DNA of 64,000 nucleotides from Panax quinquefolius (Eukaryota; Streptophyta; Magnoliopsida; Apiales; Araliaceae), in assembly GCA_020205615.1 (NCBI GenBank), contig CM035152.1, positions 152,578,778-152,642,777 on the forward strand, in the 5' to 3' direction. Numbering within the stretch: the first letter of the stretch is position 1; the number at the start of each line of letters is the position of its first letter. The position numbers were made by a program, and so were the translations under genes. Positions 12,095 through 24,578 of this stretch are shown in pieces. The notes beneath the pieces are model-generated. The model was not told the DNA's origin. It saw only the letters and a program-made list of their open reading frames with translations, and did no database searches.

Positions 12095-15000
12095 TTCTAC
12101 GCTTATGCTCAAGTATGAACGGAAAGAATAAATATTGGCCAAAAATAAATGTTACAAGAATTACGCAACTAAGGCATAACCACTTTTGGTGTTGAAAACG
12201 AATTCATTTGTTTTTGTATTGATGAAATTGTACAGAAACATTTTAGAATTTAATTTGGCAGCCCATGGTTTGCAGGTGCTTTTGTGAAATGTTTGATCTG
12301 GCACAACTATCTAGTGTTCTGAAAAGTTTAAAAAATGGAAAAGGAAAAAAAGCAGAAATTTGAAGTAATTTATGGCAGTTTGGCAGATTCAGCTGTAAAT
12401 ACCTGAGGGGTACTTTTCAATTTTTTAAAGGTTGTGGGTTAAATCTTAGGATATGGTGCTTCTGGTGTTCATAATAGGATAAAGAAAGTGTTCACACTAG
12501 TATTTGAATGGAATAAGAAAGAGCTAAATTTCTGAAGGATATTTGATACAAGTAATGCAAAATTGGACTTTTCAATGGGATTAACAAGGAAACTAATGAT
12601 GGACTGCAATGAAAGGAATTCTTATGTTTGATTATATCCTTATTTTGTTGAGGATACTAGAATTTTAGGGTGTTGTGGTACCTTGTATTCCGCTTTGACA
12701 TGCACCGGGTTCATATGCAAAAGTATACTACCATTGAATTTGGGTCTGCTCCACTTATTTTACATGTCGTATACGACTGAAAGGTGTGTTTTATCGATAT
12801 TGTTAGCCACTGATGATTTTTCTAAAAATTTGGTTGGTTTGGAATGAAATTTATTGAACTGTAAAAAGGAGGCGAATAGGTCTTCAAACAGTTCAGATTT
12901 TTACATGGTATAGTTGACTTGACTTCAGATAGATATACATGGGGACACAGGACATTTGATTCAATCTTATATTCCATTACTTTAGAAATGGGAATGAGAA
13001 TTATGTTGATAAAGTATCCAGATCCTATTTCCACCTAATTGCCAAGATTCTGGACTGAGAACTTTGACAAAGATTGCTCAATAGACACATTCACCAAATC
13101 TTTATTTATTTAGTAGATCTCATATATCTTTCTTTCTCTTTCCCTTCTCTTTTTGTTAATTATAAAACAGTGAACTAGGTTTGTTGGTGCTTAAACGCGT
13201 TTGAGTTGACATTTCAAACCAGTAGCATATTGTTTTTATGTGTGACCAGCCTTGGCAAATTGCTGTGAGTTAAGAGTTACAAAGCTGAAATGTCAGTCTG
13301 TGTTTTATTTTGAAGGAGACAGAGGAATGAGTGTAAATCATTAAGTGAAAATGAAAATATGTCCCTCTGTGAAAGGATTAATGTAGTAAAAAAGGAAATA
13401 CTTGGGCCAGCATCAGTGTTGTCTGGATAACTTGATAAGGGGATAAGGCTTCCCTGAGTTCGGAGAAGGAAAAGATAGAGAATATATTAATATTTCTCCG
13501 TATCTTCTATACTCTCTCTCTCTCTTGTAATAGAAAAAGATAGAATAGGAAAACTTAAATGTTAAAAAATATCCTAGCTAAAACGAAAAATAGAATGTAA
13601 ATATTGTATAGTATTGCTATTTTTATTTTTTATTTTAATATAGTTTTGGTAACCTGAAATATCTTTACTGATTTAGTGAATATGAACCTGATTTCATAGC
13701 TTTTGATATTTTTTGGGATGGACGACCTATCATCCCTCAAGGGAAAACTTGGTTTGCATGTGGTTTTGGATGGTGAGATTTGATTTAATATGGAAGGAGG
13801 AACAGGTTAAGCAACATAAGCACAATTTTTTTTTCCCGTTTTTCATCAAACTCCCTTGAGCCTGCCATTATCTAGATTCCCCACATTAAATTTAAATGCA
13901 CTAGGATGAATTCCTATTACTTTGAAGACCCATGAATTGATTTTTACAAATTTTTAAATTTGTTTTGTTGTTAGATTATGAATATTCACTGTTGGGATTG
14001 CCGGAAGGTAGCATTGAGAGGTCAAGAGTTAAACACGATGTTCACATCAGGGGTGCTCGTAGGCTTGAAGAACTATGTTTCAAAAATGGTGGAATATATA
14101 TCAAGCTTGGTCAACATCTAGGCCAGCTGGTATGATTCACTTATTTATTCTGGTACTTGTGAAGGGAATTGAACACATATATCTTCTAAAGGTTACTAGG
14201 AGTGAAGGTGATAGATAATAATTGAACATTAATAAGAAAAACTTCTTACTAAATTGCGGAATACCATTCATCTTTTGCAGGAGTACTTGGTTCCTCAGGA
14301 GTATGTCCAAATACTACGGGAGTCCATGTTGAATAAATGTCCAGTTTCTTCTTACGATCAAGTATGCGAGGTTGTCAAGAATGAGCTTGGGGAATTGCCT
14401 GAGAAAGTATGTTACTTCTGTTTGAGTTGTTTTTAATAGCATGAGGTTGTCTTTGTTCTACCAACATGAAGGTTGATGGATCTTTGCTGTCCAAGTTTAG
14501 TTATGGTTTGCTTTCATTGGTCTATTCGCAATGACATCAAACAACTGAGTCAACCCTTCCCATGTACAGATATTTGATGCTTTTGATCCTGTCCCAATAG
14601 CAAGTGCTTCTCTTGCACAAGTTCATGTTGCTCGCACCCACGATGGACAAAAAGTTGCTGTGAAGGTTTCAAATATTTATTTTTACTGATAAGATTTGTT
14701 ATGCTTTTTATTTGGAGATATCTTTTAAATTATCATATAGAGATTGAAATATGAATATTTCTTATAAAGATTTCCTTCTTTCCAATCATGCCTTCATTCC
14801 AGGTTCAGCACACTCACATGACAGATAGTGCAGCTGCAGATTATGCGACTGTGGAGTTGATTGTGAACACCTTGCATCGGTTCTTTCCATCTTTTGATTA
14901 CAGGTCTACATATCGTTATTTCCTGATCATTATGTTTCCTAATTTCTAGGTGTGAAAACTGTGGACAGTTCTACTTTGATCATCATGGGGATATCGAGCA

Positions 15001-18000
15001 TTCGACCAATTCATACTAGTTGTCGTATGAATGAGTAGCACTTTTACAGAATGGGGTTGTATTTGAACATGTATCAATTACATGCGCAGTATATAAAGCA
15101 TATGGGATATAAAAGGCACACTATGCTCCTCCAAAGCAAGACCCCTCACTACGCACAAATATCCTTTTGAAAAAGAACCAACATTTGAATCCTAAAGCAA
15201 AATCGTCCAAAAAGTCCACTAAATGCACTATCAAACCCAGATACACTTCTTGGAGCCAAAGAAAAGCAGGCTAAGAAACAAAAACCAGGTATGAGCAAGG
15301 GATTTTCTCCAAGCCTACAAAATACCGATTCTTCCACTCCTTTCGAGGGTCCAATAAATGCTACCAGGCATCAAATACCTCTGTCGCCTCAATTCTTTGT
15401 TTACCTTCACATTTAAAACTCTGGCGCACCTAGGCAAAATCGGCCCTCAAACGTCTCGATGTGGTTTAGGCAGGCACAATTATTATTTTTTCTTTTGATT
15501 TTTAAAAGAACAAAAAAAGTATTATTCGCAACCACAACAATAGTACAGCTCCAAAATTCAAATAGCATAATTTCCATGTACAAAAACTTCAAATTAGAAT
15601 CTTACATCTAATAAATACTTTGAATAGATTTTGATGAATATTCAACGGAAGCAATATAAAGCATTGAACATCCTTTTTGAAAGGTTGATGTTCTCATTGC
15701 AATCTGTCAACGACTGTTGACCTAATTGATAACATGTTAATCCTTTGAAAATTATTAAGTTATAAAATTAAAAATACTGCCTTGGAAAACACCGGTCATT
15801 GCCTAGGTTCACCATTCACCTAGCAATTTTTAGAACACTGATTGTCTGTATCTTTACTACAGATAACACACGATAGTCACATATATCAACATATAAACAT
15901 ACATGTCATCTTTGTGCTACTAGTGTAGGCCTTGTGTTCTTCTTGTGTTGGAGTAACTATGCCATATATATACCCATTTACATAAAGGAAGTTTTGCATG
16001 CATGCACATACATGTGGGAGGTACGTTATGTTTACCCCATTTTGCACATTGCATTCTATACTTTAAAAGGTGACACTTTGCATTCCATAATCTTAGTGAA
16101 CCAACACATAACACCCTCTGGTCCAAAATTCGTTGCTAAAAGTGACGGGGCTAGTGTTTAAAAGTGACAGATTTTGCACTTTTAGCGATGGATTTTGGGT
16201 CGGAGGATGTTATTTGCCGGTTCGTTAAAAGTGTGGGATGCAAAGTGTCACGTTTTGAAGTAGAGGATGCAATGTGCAAAATGGGGTAAACTTGGGTGAT
16301 ACAAAGTGTATTTAACTCTATGAAATTTGACTAGTAAAATTAAACATAACTTTTTTCTTGAATTTTAATGTAGATGGTTGGTTGATGAAGTACGCGAAAG
16401 TTTACCAAAGGCTAGTTGCTAAAACTATTACTACTACCTTCTTTCTTTAATTTTTCCTGATGCTTTTCATTGATGTTTGCCACATTTTGAATTTTGTATA
16501 TTGTACTGTAGAATACTTGTGCCTTCCTCTAACGCTCCATTTTCCTTCAATATTCTCCTTGTAACTTTGAATGGTTCTGAGTTTATTGAAGCTCCATATA
16601 TTTATCATTTATGTTTAGAAGGTTTGTCTTTAACTTTGACATCTGAAGTTTGTTTACAATGTTTGGACACGTCCATTAATTACTAGAACATGCTGCATTG
16701 CACCACTTCTGTGAGTGACCACACATTACTAATCCACGTTAAAATCTTTTGGTTTTGTGGCTTGGGATTCAGTCTTCCACCTCCTCTTTTGATATAAAAG
16801 ATGATTTTATTGAAAGAAAGAAACAGAGAAATAATCTGTAACCTTGGCTGATGATTTCATAATCTCTTAACATCTTCTGTTAGTGGCACTTGATAGAACA
16901 AGTATGAAGTCTTGCTGTAAATATGGCTTGACTGACTGGCTGACTAGTTTAACTGTTTTTCTCTATATCCCCTTTTCAAATGTTTTATATGTGCAGCATC
17001 TTGCGAAGAAAACCATTATTGAAAGAGGAATTATAATGGTGGGATAAGCAAATATATACCTAGTCAGTGCCTCTTTGAATAAAGTACTTCTTTGTACTTA
17101 CTAAAAACAAATAAACAAAATTAACAAATCGTTATTTCAATAACTTATAAGCAATTATATTTTAATTAAAATCATATGTTCAACAGTTATTTAAGTAGAA
17201 ACAAACAGGCTAAATTCAGCTGCTTAATTACTTGGAATAATAGAAAACCATGTTTCCTGTGGTGCTATTCTTGGCATGGAAATTTACTATGCTTCTCAGG
17301 CATGGTGTTGATAAACTGCCAAGCAGTGGAGATGTTAGGCAACACCGCAACAGGGGTGTCCTTACATAAACCAAATTGCGAGGACTAAGTTTCCCCTTTT
17401 TTTGATAGGCTATTCCAAATCCTATTCATATTACACTTTATGACTCTGTAAGTTTAGCATTTTGCACCTATGCCTCTTTTGCATAGATATTATGACTATT
17501 TCAAAACCAGAAAGTGTCATGTTATTATTATTTATTACTGTTCGAGTGCTTTGTATTCTATTGATGTGGTAAGAGTCTCCACAAGCATAATCTTGATGAC
17601 ATATAATGATGGCTATCAGGAACTAGATTTCTTAGTTGAGGCCAAAAACAGTGTAAAATGTATGGATAACTTTCGGAAGTTATCTCCTCGTGTTGCAGAC
17701 TATGTTTATGCTCCAAGGGTATTCTGGAATTTAAGTACTTCAAAATTGTTAACCATGGAATTCATGGAAGGAGCACAAGTAAATGATTTGAAGGGTATTC
17801 AAGGACTTGGAATTCGGCCTATTGATGTTGCAAAATTAGTAAGTACTTCTTGTCGTACATTTTGTATGCTTATTCTAATAGTAATTGTCTGATGGAAGAA
17901 AGATATTGTGGAATTGGAATTTTCAACATCCCTTTTGGCTTAGTTTGCCTTTGACGTATATGGGGTGAAAATTTGAGTAGATCAGGTCATTGTAATTGTA

Positions 18001-21000
18001 ATGACTAGTGTTTAAAAAATATTTGTTGTCGTCATTGTAATAACTTGGTGGTTAACATTTTAGGCCATTTCACATGACCGAGACAATGCTACTTGGTTAT
18101 CATTGGAATAGAACTATAACAGGGTTTTTAAAAGGCGGCTCTGAGCCGCTTAGCATTGGTTCTGCATACTTTTGGCTGCATATTTTTTGGATATAAAACC
18201 GTAGTTAGAAAGTAATTGGTTATTTTGATCTCTTCATAAAAGTATCTTGCTTAAGGAGTTTGCTTTTTATCTATGCAGCTTAGTCAAACATTTGCTGAAA
18301 TGATGTTCAAACATGGGTTTGTGCACTGTGATCCGCATGCTGCAAACTTGCTAGTTCGCCCTCATCCTTCCACCAAAAGAAGCATTTTTGGTGAGACACT
18401 TGTATATATGTTAATTTCCAATTTCAGTTATCTTTTAACCGTCTCTTTTATAAATAAGTAGCCATCCATATCTTAACTGAACTAGTGAGAAATATTATCG
18501 GTATTCTCATGTTGTTTCATTTGTATGCTGAATGTCTCCCAGCGCATGCCCCCCCCTGCCTCTCAAGTTTTTAAATTTCTTAGACAGGTGCTCCTTTTCT
18601 ACTTCTTTTACAAAAGAATACTTAAAATTTAAAAAATACTCTCCCACCAAGTTCTTACAATTGTACTTGGGATAACATCTGTTATTAGGCATTATCTATG
18701 ACTCCCTCCATTGAAAAGGTTTTGGGTCCAGTTCTGATTCTAATATAATTTTATCGTTATGATAACCTCTTTTGAGGAGCTTGAAATTATTCTTGTACCG
18801 AAGGAATTTATGCTTTTGTTTTCATTGACGAATAAAATGGGTATCCGGCTTTTATGCAGGATATTAATATATCAATAAGATACAACTTCACAGTACAATA
18901 CAATAAGAAATGAGGCACTGTTTAGACTAGAATATTTGTAATAAAAAGTGGATGAATGGTAATAGGATTTGTTCAGTGTTGAGAGAACTCCTTTAGTCTT
19001 GACCAAAGATCTTGTGCAGTACTTACTAATGGAATGGATGTTACCGATTTTTTGGGTCACAATTTATGAGGTTGTTTAAACTAGATTTTACTGGTTCTTT
19101 ATCAGTATTCAATTTGTTTATAGATTATCTTTGTAGAGTAGGATTTCTTTATTAAAGGTTGAAAGAATAAATAATTGCCATGGACAGCGATTGGAGATTT
19201 AATTAGTCTCCTCAGACAAGACTAGACCTAGCAAATTCTTCTCTTGAAATAGGGTGGGGTACTCGTGCCTTTTTATATTTATGAGGGAAGCCCGAGTTAC
19301 TTATGATTTTTCTCCAAAAATTGAAAGAAGAAAGTTAAAGGAGAAGAATGTTACCCTAGAAGGCTAGAAGTATTCTTTTGGAATTTAAATAAGAATTTTA
19401 AAAAGAGTTTCAGCATCTTCTTTTTTATATCAAATTTATAACTTCATGCAAATAATTAAAACATTTACATCTGCAAGCGTCAGGATACAAGATAACGTTG
19501 TCGACTTAAAATTCCTATTTAAATCTCATCGATAATCTTGAATTGGATACTAATCAATTGTAGTTAAAGTTCCTCTTCACGACAAACATTTTTTCTGAAC
19601 ATGCACCGCATGCTTTTGGAGAGTAGTGTTGTTGTGCATTCCTTATTTGTTATGAGGTGTTTCTGATTCACCAACTAAAACTTTTAACTTTCAGGAAGTA
19701 ATTTCCAAAAATAGCCTGAGCACTAACATGCGAATTGGAATGCATATTTAGTTTGTGTCATTGAATTTGTGACCAAATACACTACACAAACTTGTTTATT
19801 TTATCGTACTCATCACTATCAAACAGTGAATTGTTTTCTGTCCATGCATACATATGTTGGTTCTTTTGAAACACTTTTGGTTGTTTGGTCACTCAATAGT
19901 TTGTTATTTCTTCATTTCGTAAACAGGAAAAAGAAAACCACAATTGATACTGCTAGACCATGGCCTGTACAAGGAACTTGATGTGTCCACTAGAACCAAC
20001 TACGCTGCGCTGTGGAAGGTGTATCATTGCATCTACTTGTTGCTCTGCAGGCTAAATTTGTCTGTTCGTGTTTTTACTAACTTAAGTTGAGACTTCTCGT
20101 ACAGGGATTAATATTCGCTGATGCCAATGCAATAAAGGAAAATTGTGTGAAATTAGGTGCTGGAGATGATCTGTACAGACTATTTGCAGGGATTCTTACT
20201 ATGAGGCCATGGGATAGGGTCATCGATCCAGCTGTTGATCATCTGGAAATACGAGGCAATGACAGTGATCGCTCAGAGCTCCAGGTGATCATCCATCAAA
20301 GGAAGTGTCTTTTAAATCATATGAGAGACTCTGTTGTTTGGGAGATGGGTACCAGTTCACCGCATGGTTCCCGTCAAAATCATTGATTTAACATGCATGT
20401 TAATTGAGATGCATGAGAATGCATTAAGGTTGCATCCCACATAAACTTGATGATGTTGGCATCCCCACCCCAAATCCCATCTCTCTGGTGCCAAAAAAAC
20501 TCCCATCAAAGATGGCACCAGTTTCCAGATGGGATGATTGAGTTCGTATAAAATGTTTGATTGGATGCACAAGGATGCCTCAAGACTATACGGCATATAA
20601 ATCTATGGCTGTTGCAAACCATCTCTGCTTGTGTGAATGTGCTGAGCAATAAAAAGGAAAATCTTCAAACATGTCATGAGTAGTATCAGCTAGCCAATAT
20701 TCATGTCTATGATTTGATAGGAAGCTTAATGCTGCATGATTTAATTTTCAATTCACGTGTGAGATGAAGTGTGTTTGATTACCATTGTTGCTGTTGCTTA
20801 ATAATATATACTCTTTATGCAGATGTATGCTTCACAATATTTCCCTCAAATCACAGAGCTCCTAAGGAGGCTGCCTCGTGTAATTCTTTTAATGCTCAAG
20901 ACAAATGACTGCTTACGGGCAGTTAATAACGCGCTGGTATGACATCTAACTTTCAAAATTTTCAGTAATGCCTAGCATGATATGGTTGTTAATGCACAAG

Positions 21001-22446
21001 GTTGTACAATCAGTACTTTTCATTAAGAACTGTTTAAAGAATTAGAGATGCATTTCTAAATGGGCAACTTATAAGGATAATTTATGTTCTCAAATATACC
21101 ACTAATGTAGCTAAAAGTTTAGGAATGATGGTGTGATGCTAGAAATTATAGTAAAAAAGTAATGTTAAATTAGGAACACCATGCCACGTTATAGGCTTAA
21201 AATAGAAATGTATGTCTAATTTTGGAATGGACTAAAAAGGAAAGTGTATCTTTTGTTTTGGAACTTGGGAAGTATGTGGCACAGGCAGTTCTAATAAATT
21301 TAGGAAGCTTGAATTTTCCTTTTGAAAAAAAAACATTTTTAGGGTTGGCTCTCCCCTTCCATCTTTGCTTCTCGTTCTTGAGATAGATCACTTCCCTTAT
21401 CTGGGGATTGGACTTCCTTGTACTTGACTTGAGTAGATATCTCACCTCCTGTTGCCCCCCCTCCCCCCCACCCCCCCCCCCCCCGTCCCTTTTTTTTTTC
21501 TCTCTTAATTATAACTTGTCTCCTATCTGTGTTTGCTGATCCAAGATATTGAAATGGTCCACAAACACCCTGTTGCAATCACAGTAGGGAAAAAAACTGA
21601 AGAAAAGGAGAATGGTTTGCAGTTGTTTAAGAGTTTTGTACAAGATTCTAAGTAGGGCTAAATGAGATTTTTGACTTCAGAGTTAAATATTAAGTTTCAT
21701 TGTTACTCCTTTTGTTCCAAAATTAAAGATTTATTTTTCCCTTTTTAGTCTGTTCCAAAATTGGAAATACATTTCTGTTATAAGACTACGAAATGACATG
21801 ATGTTCCTAATTTTCCATTACATTTTTATTATCATGTGATCTTGTCTGTCATCACATCACCATTATTATATTCTTAGATACTAGGGGTACATTTGAGAAC
21901 ATAAATTCTTTTAAAAAGTTGTCATTCTAGAAATGTATCTATAATTTTGAAACGGAGGGAGTGCTTGATTAGCCAAATGAGGAAAGGTGACTAGTGTGTT
22001 AATTAATGATCATACTACTACCATTATTTCCCTTATTGTCCATCATGTATTAGTAGTTTTAAATTATTGTCCATTCAGGACCTTATATTGGAAGTTCCTG
22101 CTTCTCAAGTCTTTAGTTGGTGTGCAAGCAGAGAACAGGGATTCAAATCTTGAAGCATCTTTGAATAGAACTGTTTTAGTGATGAGCTAGTAACTCTTCT
22201 CAGATTAGTTTACTTTTCTGAGTTCTGGCTATGTTTCTTGAACAGTTGCAACGATCTTCTCCCGAGACATTTTTGATCATTGGAAGAGTTTCTTCTGAGG
22301 CAGTTATTGAGGGACAGTTTTTACAAAGTAAGTCCTTCTTACGATGGATACGTGCCTGGCTGGAGGGAATGTCGTTAGAAGCTCGATTGTTAGTAATACA
22401 AATAGCCTTGTGGGTTTTACAACTCCGGAGAACTTTGACCTGGTGA
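11794..22446 (+). CDS. ABC1-family atypical kinase (UbiB/ADCK-like), 12 exons
   Basis: The exons read by eye are 11794-11965, 13975-14129, 14281-14406, 14570-14665, 14803-14903, 16374-16410, 17620-17838, 18279-18390, 19927-20018, 20105-20284, 20823-20936 and 22246-22446. All phases join and give 534 residues with no stop. Residues 1-57 are Arg/Ala-rich and fit an organelle-targeting (perhaps mitochondrial) leader with a hydrophobic stretch. ABC1 hallmarks are all present: KLGQ (101-104), the Ala/Ser-rich nucleotide loop (about 161-168), VAVK lysine (183), ELDF block (230-233), HCDPHAAN catalytic loop (Asp320, Asn325) and DHG (Asp350). Family members phosphorylate or hydrolyse ATP in quinone/prenyl-lipid and lipid homeostasis. 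This one resembles the plant ADCK1-like branch; its substrate is unknown. Introns carry several MITEs, and intron 6 has a GC donor. Confidence 0.95.
12060..12092. repeat. (TA)n microsatellite in intron 1
   Basis: About 16 TA units lie about 95 bp downstream of exon 1 of the kinase gene. Confidence 0.95.
16030..16291. mobile_element. Foldback MITE in intron 5 of the kinase gene
   Basis: The left arm begins GTTTACCCCATTTTGCACAT. The right arm ends with its near-exact complement at 16291. The arms are about 115 bp, roughly 85-90% complementary by eye, around a short loop near 16150-16170. Internal words such as GTGACACTTTGCAT and TCGTTGCTAAAAGTG pair across the loop. A long near-palindrome without an ORF is typical of foldback or Mutator-type MITEs. 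No clear target duplication was found. Confidence 0.8.
16411..17619 (+). other. GC-AG intron 6 of the kinase gene
   Basis: Exon 6 ends ...CCAAAG at 16410 (LPK) and exon 7 starts GAACTAGAT at 17620 (ELD), reading through the conserved [11 protein letters not shown] block in phase 0. The first intron bases are GCTAGT and the acceptor is ATCAG. No GT donor preserves this conserved block. GC donors preceded by AAG are the known minor class of U2 introns. Confidence 0.8.
21026..21272 (-). mobile_element. Stowaway-like MITE copy 1, intron 11 (inverted)
   Basis: Blocks such as ATTAGGAACACCATG, TAGAAATGTATGTC and AATTTTGGAATGGACTAA match the reverse complement of copy 2 at 21706-21961. The right edge TTTTGGAACTTGGGAAGTA resembles a Stowaway terminus next to TA. 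The left edge is degraded. Confidence 0.65.
21455..21488. repeat. Poly-C tract in intron 11
   Basis: Runs of 7, 8 and 14 C are separated by single T or A bases. The opposite strand is a set of G-runs that could fold as a G-quadruplex. It lies between the two MITE copies of the intron. Confidence 0.9.
21706..21961 (+). mobile_element. Stowaway-like MITE copy 2, intron 11
   Basis: The left terminus CTCCTTTTGTTCCAAAATT is preceded by TA. The right terminus, reverse-complemented, reads CTCCCTCCGTTTCAAAATT, the usual Stowaway signature. It has no ORF. It is the same family as copy 1 in opposite orientation about 430 bp upstream. Confidence 0.8.
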
Positions 22447-23904
22447 AAAGAGAACAAATTACGCAAAATAAATTCATTTTTTGGGAACCCTTCTTACTCT
22501 TAAAAGGTAAATCCTCTCATTCTTTGTCTCAACATCCATGTCTCTAGTCCCGAAAGAATTTGAGCTTTTAGGTTTACTTTTTTTTTTTCCCCCAATACAT
22601 GTATTCTTTTTCGTCTCATTATAGACAAACTCATTATACTCAATGGTGCTTGATTTTGTTGTAAAATAACGGGAGAGATATAAGGTAATAAACTATTTAT
22701 CAAAATGTCATTTAATCTGGATGTCTGCTGCGCTGTTTTGATCAAGGAGCATTATAATTTATGTTCAAGAGCAAAATTTTGTTGGCCTCGATAAATGATA
22801 TGTTCTTTTAATATAATACAGGTAAAAAAAAATGCTACATCTTTTTGTGTAGCGTGCACTGTGTTTTGAATTCTTTATTTGGAGTTCGTTAATTTAGTTT
22901 AGGTCCAACCACTATTGTTTGGCAAAACTCCAAACTGCATGGAACTATTTACATCTAGATTTATGTAACCATGGTAGCTAAATGCATTAATTTTAGACTG
23001 TTTTGTTTGGTGCAACTGTCGTAGTAGTCAAGTCGTGGATGCTTTTAAGGTACATTAATGGATCAACTGCCTGATTCATTATTTCTCGCAGTTGTGCAGA
23101 AAAATAATGTTTCCCTTCTAAAGTGTTCAAATTTTTAGTGGCGATGGACATCTTTCTGTGTTATCTACCTTTTTCTGGTTTGGTATTTGTCCTTTTTACT
23201 TCCTCGGTTTCAAAATTATACATACAATTGTAAAGCTATGATTTTCTAGTTTGTTTTTTTTGGGTGAGAATTTAGGAAAATTTTACCTGTAATGTGTTGT
23301 TGATTCAGAGTCTGTTGAGGTCTAGACTTGAAAACTGTTACTTTGCACAGTAAAAGGAGACAAGTTAGTTTTCAGTCAATTAAGAATAGAAGTAATGTTA
23401 TGTTAGGAATTCTATATCATTTTATATTTGGAAAAAATAAAAATATATCTAGATTGTCAAAATAGTGCAGTATCATATGAGACCATATGCATAAAAAATT
23501 GTACCTCGATTGTGCATCAAGAAAAGACTCATCTGGAAATGTTATAATAGCAGAATCCTTGTGAGTTTGGGGAGGAAGTAAATGAGTAATTAAAGAGTGG
23601 AATCCTTGTGAATGAGGTGGAGGGTGGGGTTTGGGACAGCTCAGTTTGTTTGTGTGGACTCTTTCCAATAAAGGCTGTGATCTCAAGACTGGCATTTATT
23701 TTTGTTTGGAGGTTCAAATGAAATGGTTGCATTGTTTGGTAGGTAGGTAGGTAGGTAGGGAAGTTATTTACACCCACTCCATCTTACCCCATACCATGGA
23801 ATAGATTCTATTGCTATGGCTATGGCCATGGCTAGAGTTGCACCACACAGTCACACATGCATACTGCTGAGCTTTTTTTATCTGGAGTAATGTTAAAAAT
23901 TTCA
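22447..23904. other. 3' flank of the kinase gene
   Basis: An AATAAA-type word occurs at about 22467-22473, soon after the TGA. A Stowaway-like half (CTCGGTTTCAAAATTATACA) lies at about 23202, and a GTAG tetranucleotide run at 23741-23760. No supported coding sequence was found; the ORFs at 23417-23956 have no recognisable motifs. Confidence 0.5.
23741..23760. repeat. (GTAG)n microsatellite
   Basis: Five GTAG-type units occur in tandem. Confidence 0.85.
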
Positions 23905-24040
23905 AATTATTGCATGGTATTTGACTCAATGGTATGACTCGCCTCATGATCTTCATGAGGTCGAGAGTTCGATCATTGATGACAGCAAGAAGAATGTGTG
24001 TAGTGTGTTAATGTAGCAAAAATGGCATGATTTTTCGTAT
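23905..24040 (+). mobile_element. Candidate tRNA-derived SINE
   Basis: TGACTCAATGG at 23922-23932 resembles a pol III A box (TRGCNNAGTGG). AGTTCGATC at about 23966-23974 resembles a B box. The spacing is tRNA-like, and the ATGAGGTCGAGAGTTCGAT context is the arm before the T-loop. The 3' extension (GTGTGTAGTGTGTTAATGT) is non-tRNA, as in SINEs. It cannot fold as a functional tRNA because no consistent acceptor stem is visible. Confidence 0.5.
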
Positions 24041-24065
24041 CTTAAAGTTCAGTTTGTTTTATTTA

Positions 24066-24425
24066 GGGGGTGTTTGATAAAAAAATGAATGAATCTGAAT
24101 GAGTTGAATTTGAATCTAAATGAAAAAAGTTGTTTGATAATTGATATGTTTGAAACATCTGAATGACAAAACTTTATTATTCTATCCCTTTGAAAAAAAT
24201 TCAAAATTGTTGTAAATTTATTTTATATTACTTAATATAATAGTTAGTATTTTTTTTTTTAAATTTTTTTTTTTTTTTTACTAAATTCAGTTGTTCAGCT
24301 AAAAAAATTTGATTTAACCATTCAGCTCGTCCATCTTATCGATTCAGCCATTCAGAACAAAACAAACGTATTGACCGATTCAGTCATTCAGTCCTTCAGC
24401 TATTCAACTCTAAACAAACACTCCC
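24066..24425. mobile_element. Tourist/Harbinger-like MITE with TTTA (TTA) duplication
   Basis: The 11-bp terminal inverted repeats are GGGGGTGTTTG and GGGAGTGTTTG, with one mismatch. They are flanked by TTTA at 24062-24065 and 24426-24429. The element is 360 bp, rich in ATTCAG-type words, and has no ORF. A TTA-containing duplication with GG-start termini fits PIF/Harbinger (Tourist) MITEs; a hAT origin is less likely without an 8-bp duplication. Confidence 0.75.
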
Positions 24426-24510
24426 TTTAGTGTTACGTTATTTGAAACAAAAAAATTCTCAAATTATAATTTAAATTATGAGGTATCAATATCATCATGC
24501 CTAAATGCCA

Positions 24511-24578
24511 TATGATTTTTCGTACCTTAAAGTTAAATTTGTCTTATTTAGTATTACGTTATTTGAAACAAAAATACT
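24511..24578 (+). repeat. Local duplicate carrying the empty site of the MITE
   Basis: This copy reads ATGATTTTTCGTACCTTAAA, then CTTATTTAGTATTACG, then TATTTGAAACAAAAA without interruption. The sequences flanking the MITE at about 24027-24065 and 24426-24456 are the same, with a few substitutions. It therefore shows the pre-insertion state. Confidence 0.8.

Noticed and set aside
17470..17892. 140-residue ORF with its own start
   Set aside because: The conserved part begins at 17620 after a good splice acceptor; the earlier residues are intron 6 and the last ones intron 7.
23915..23985. Possible tRNA gene
   Set aside because: Box-like words are present, but no acceptor or anticodon stem pairs consistently; a SINE head fits better.
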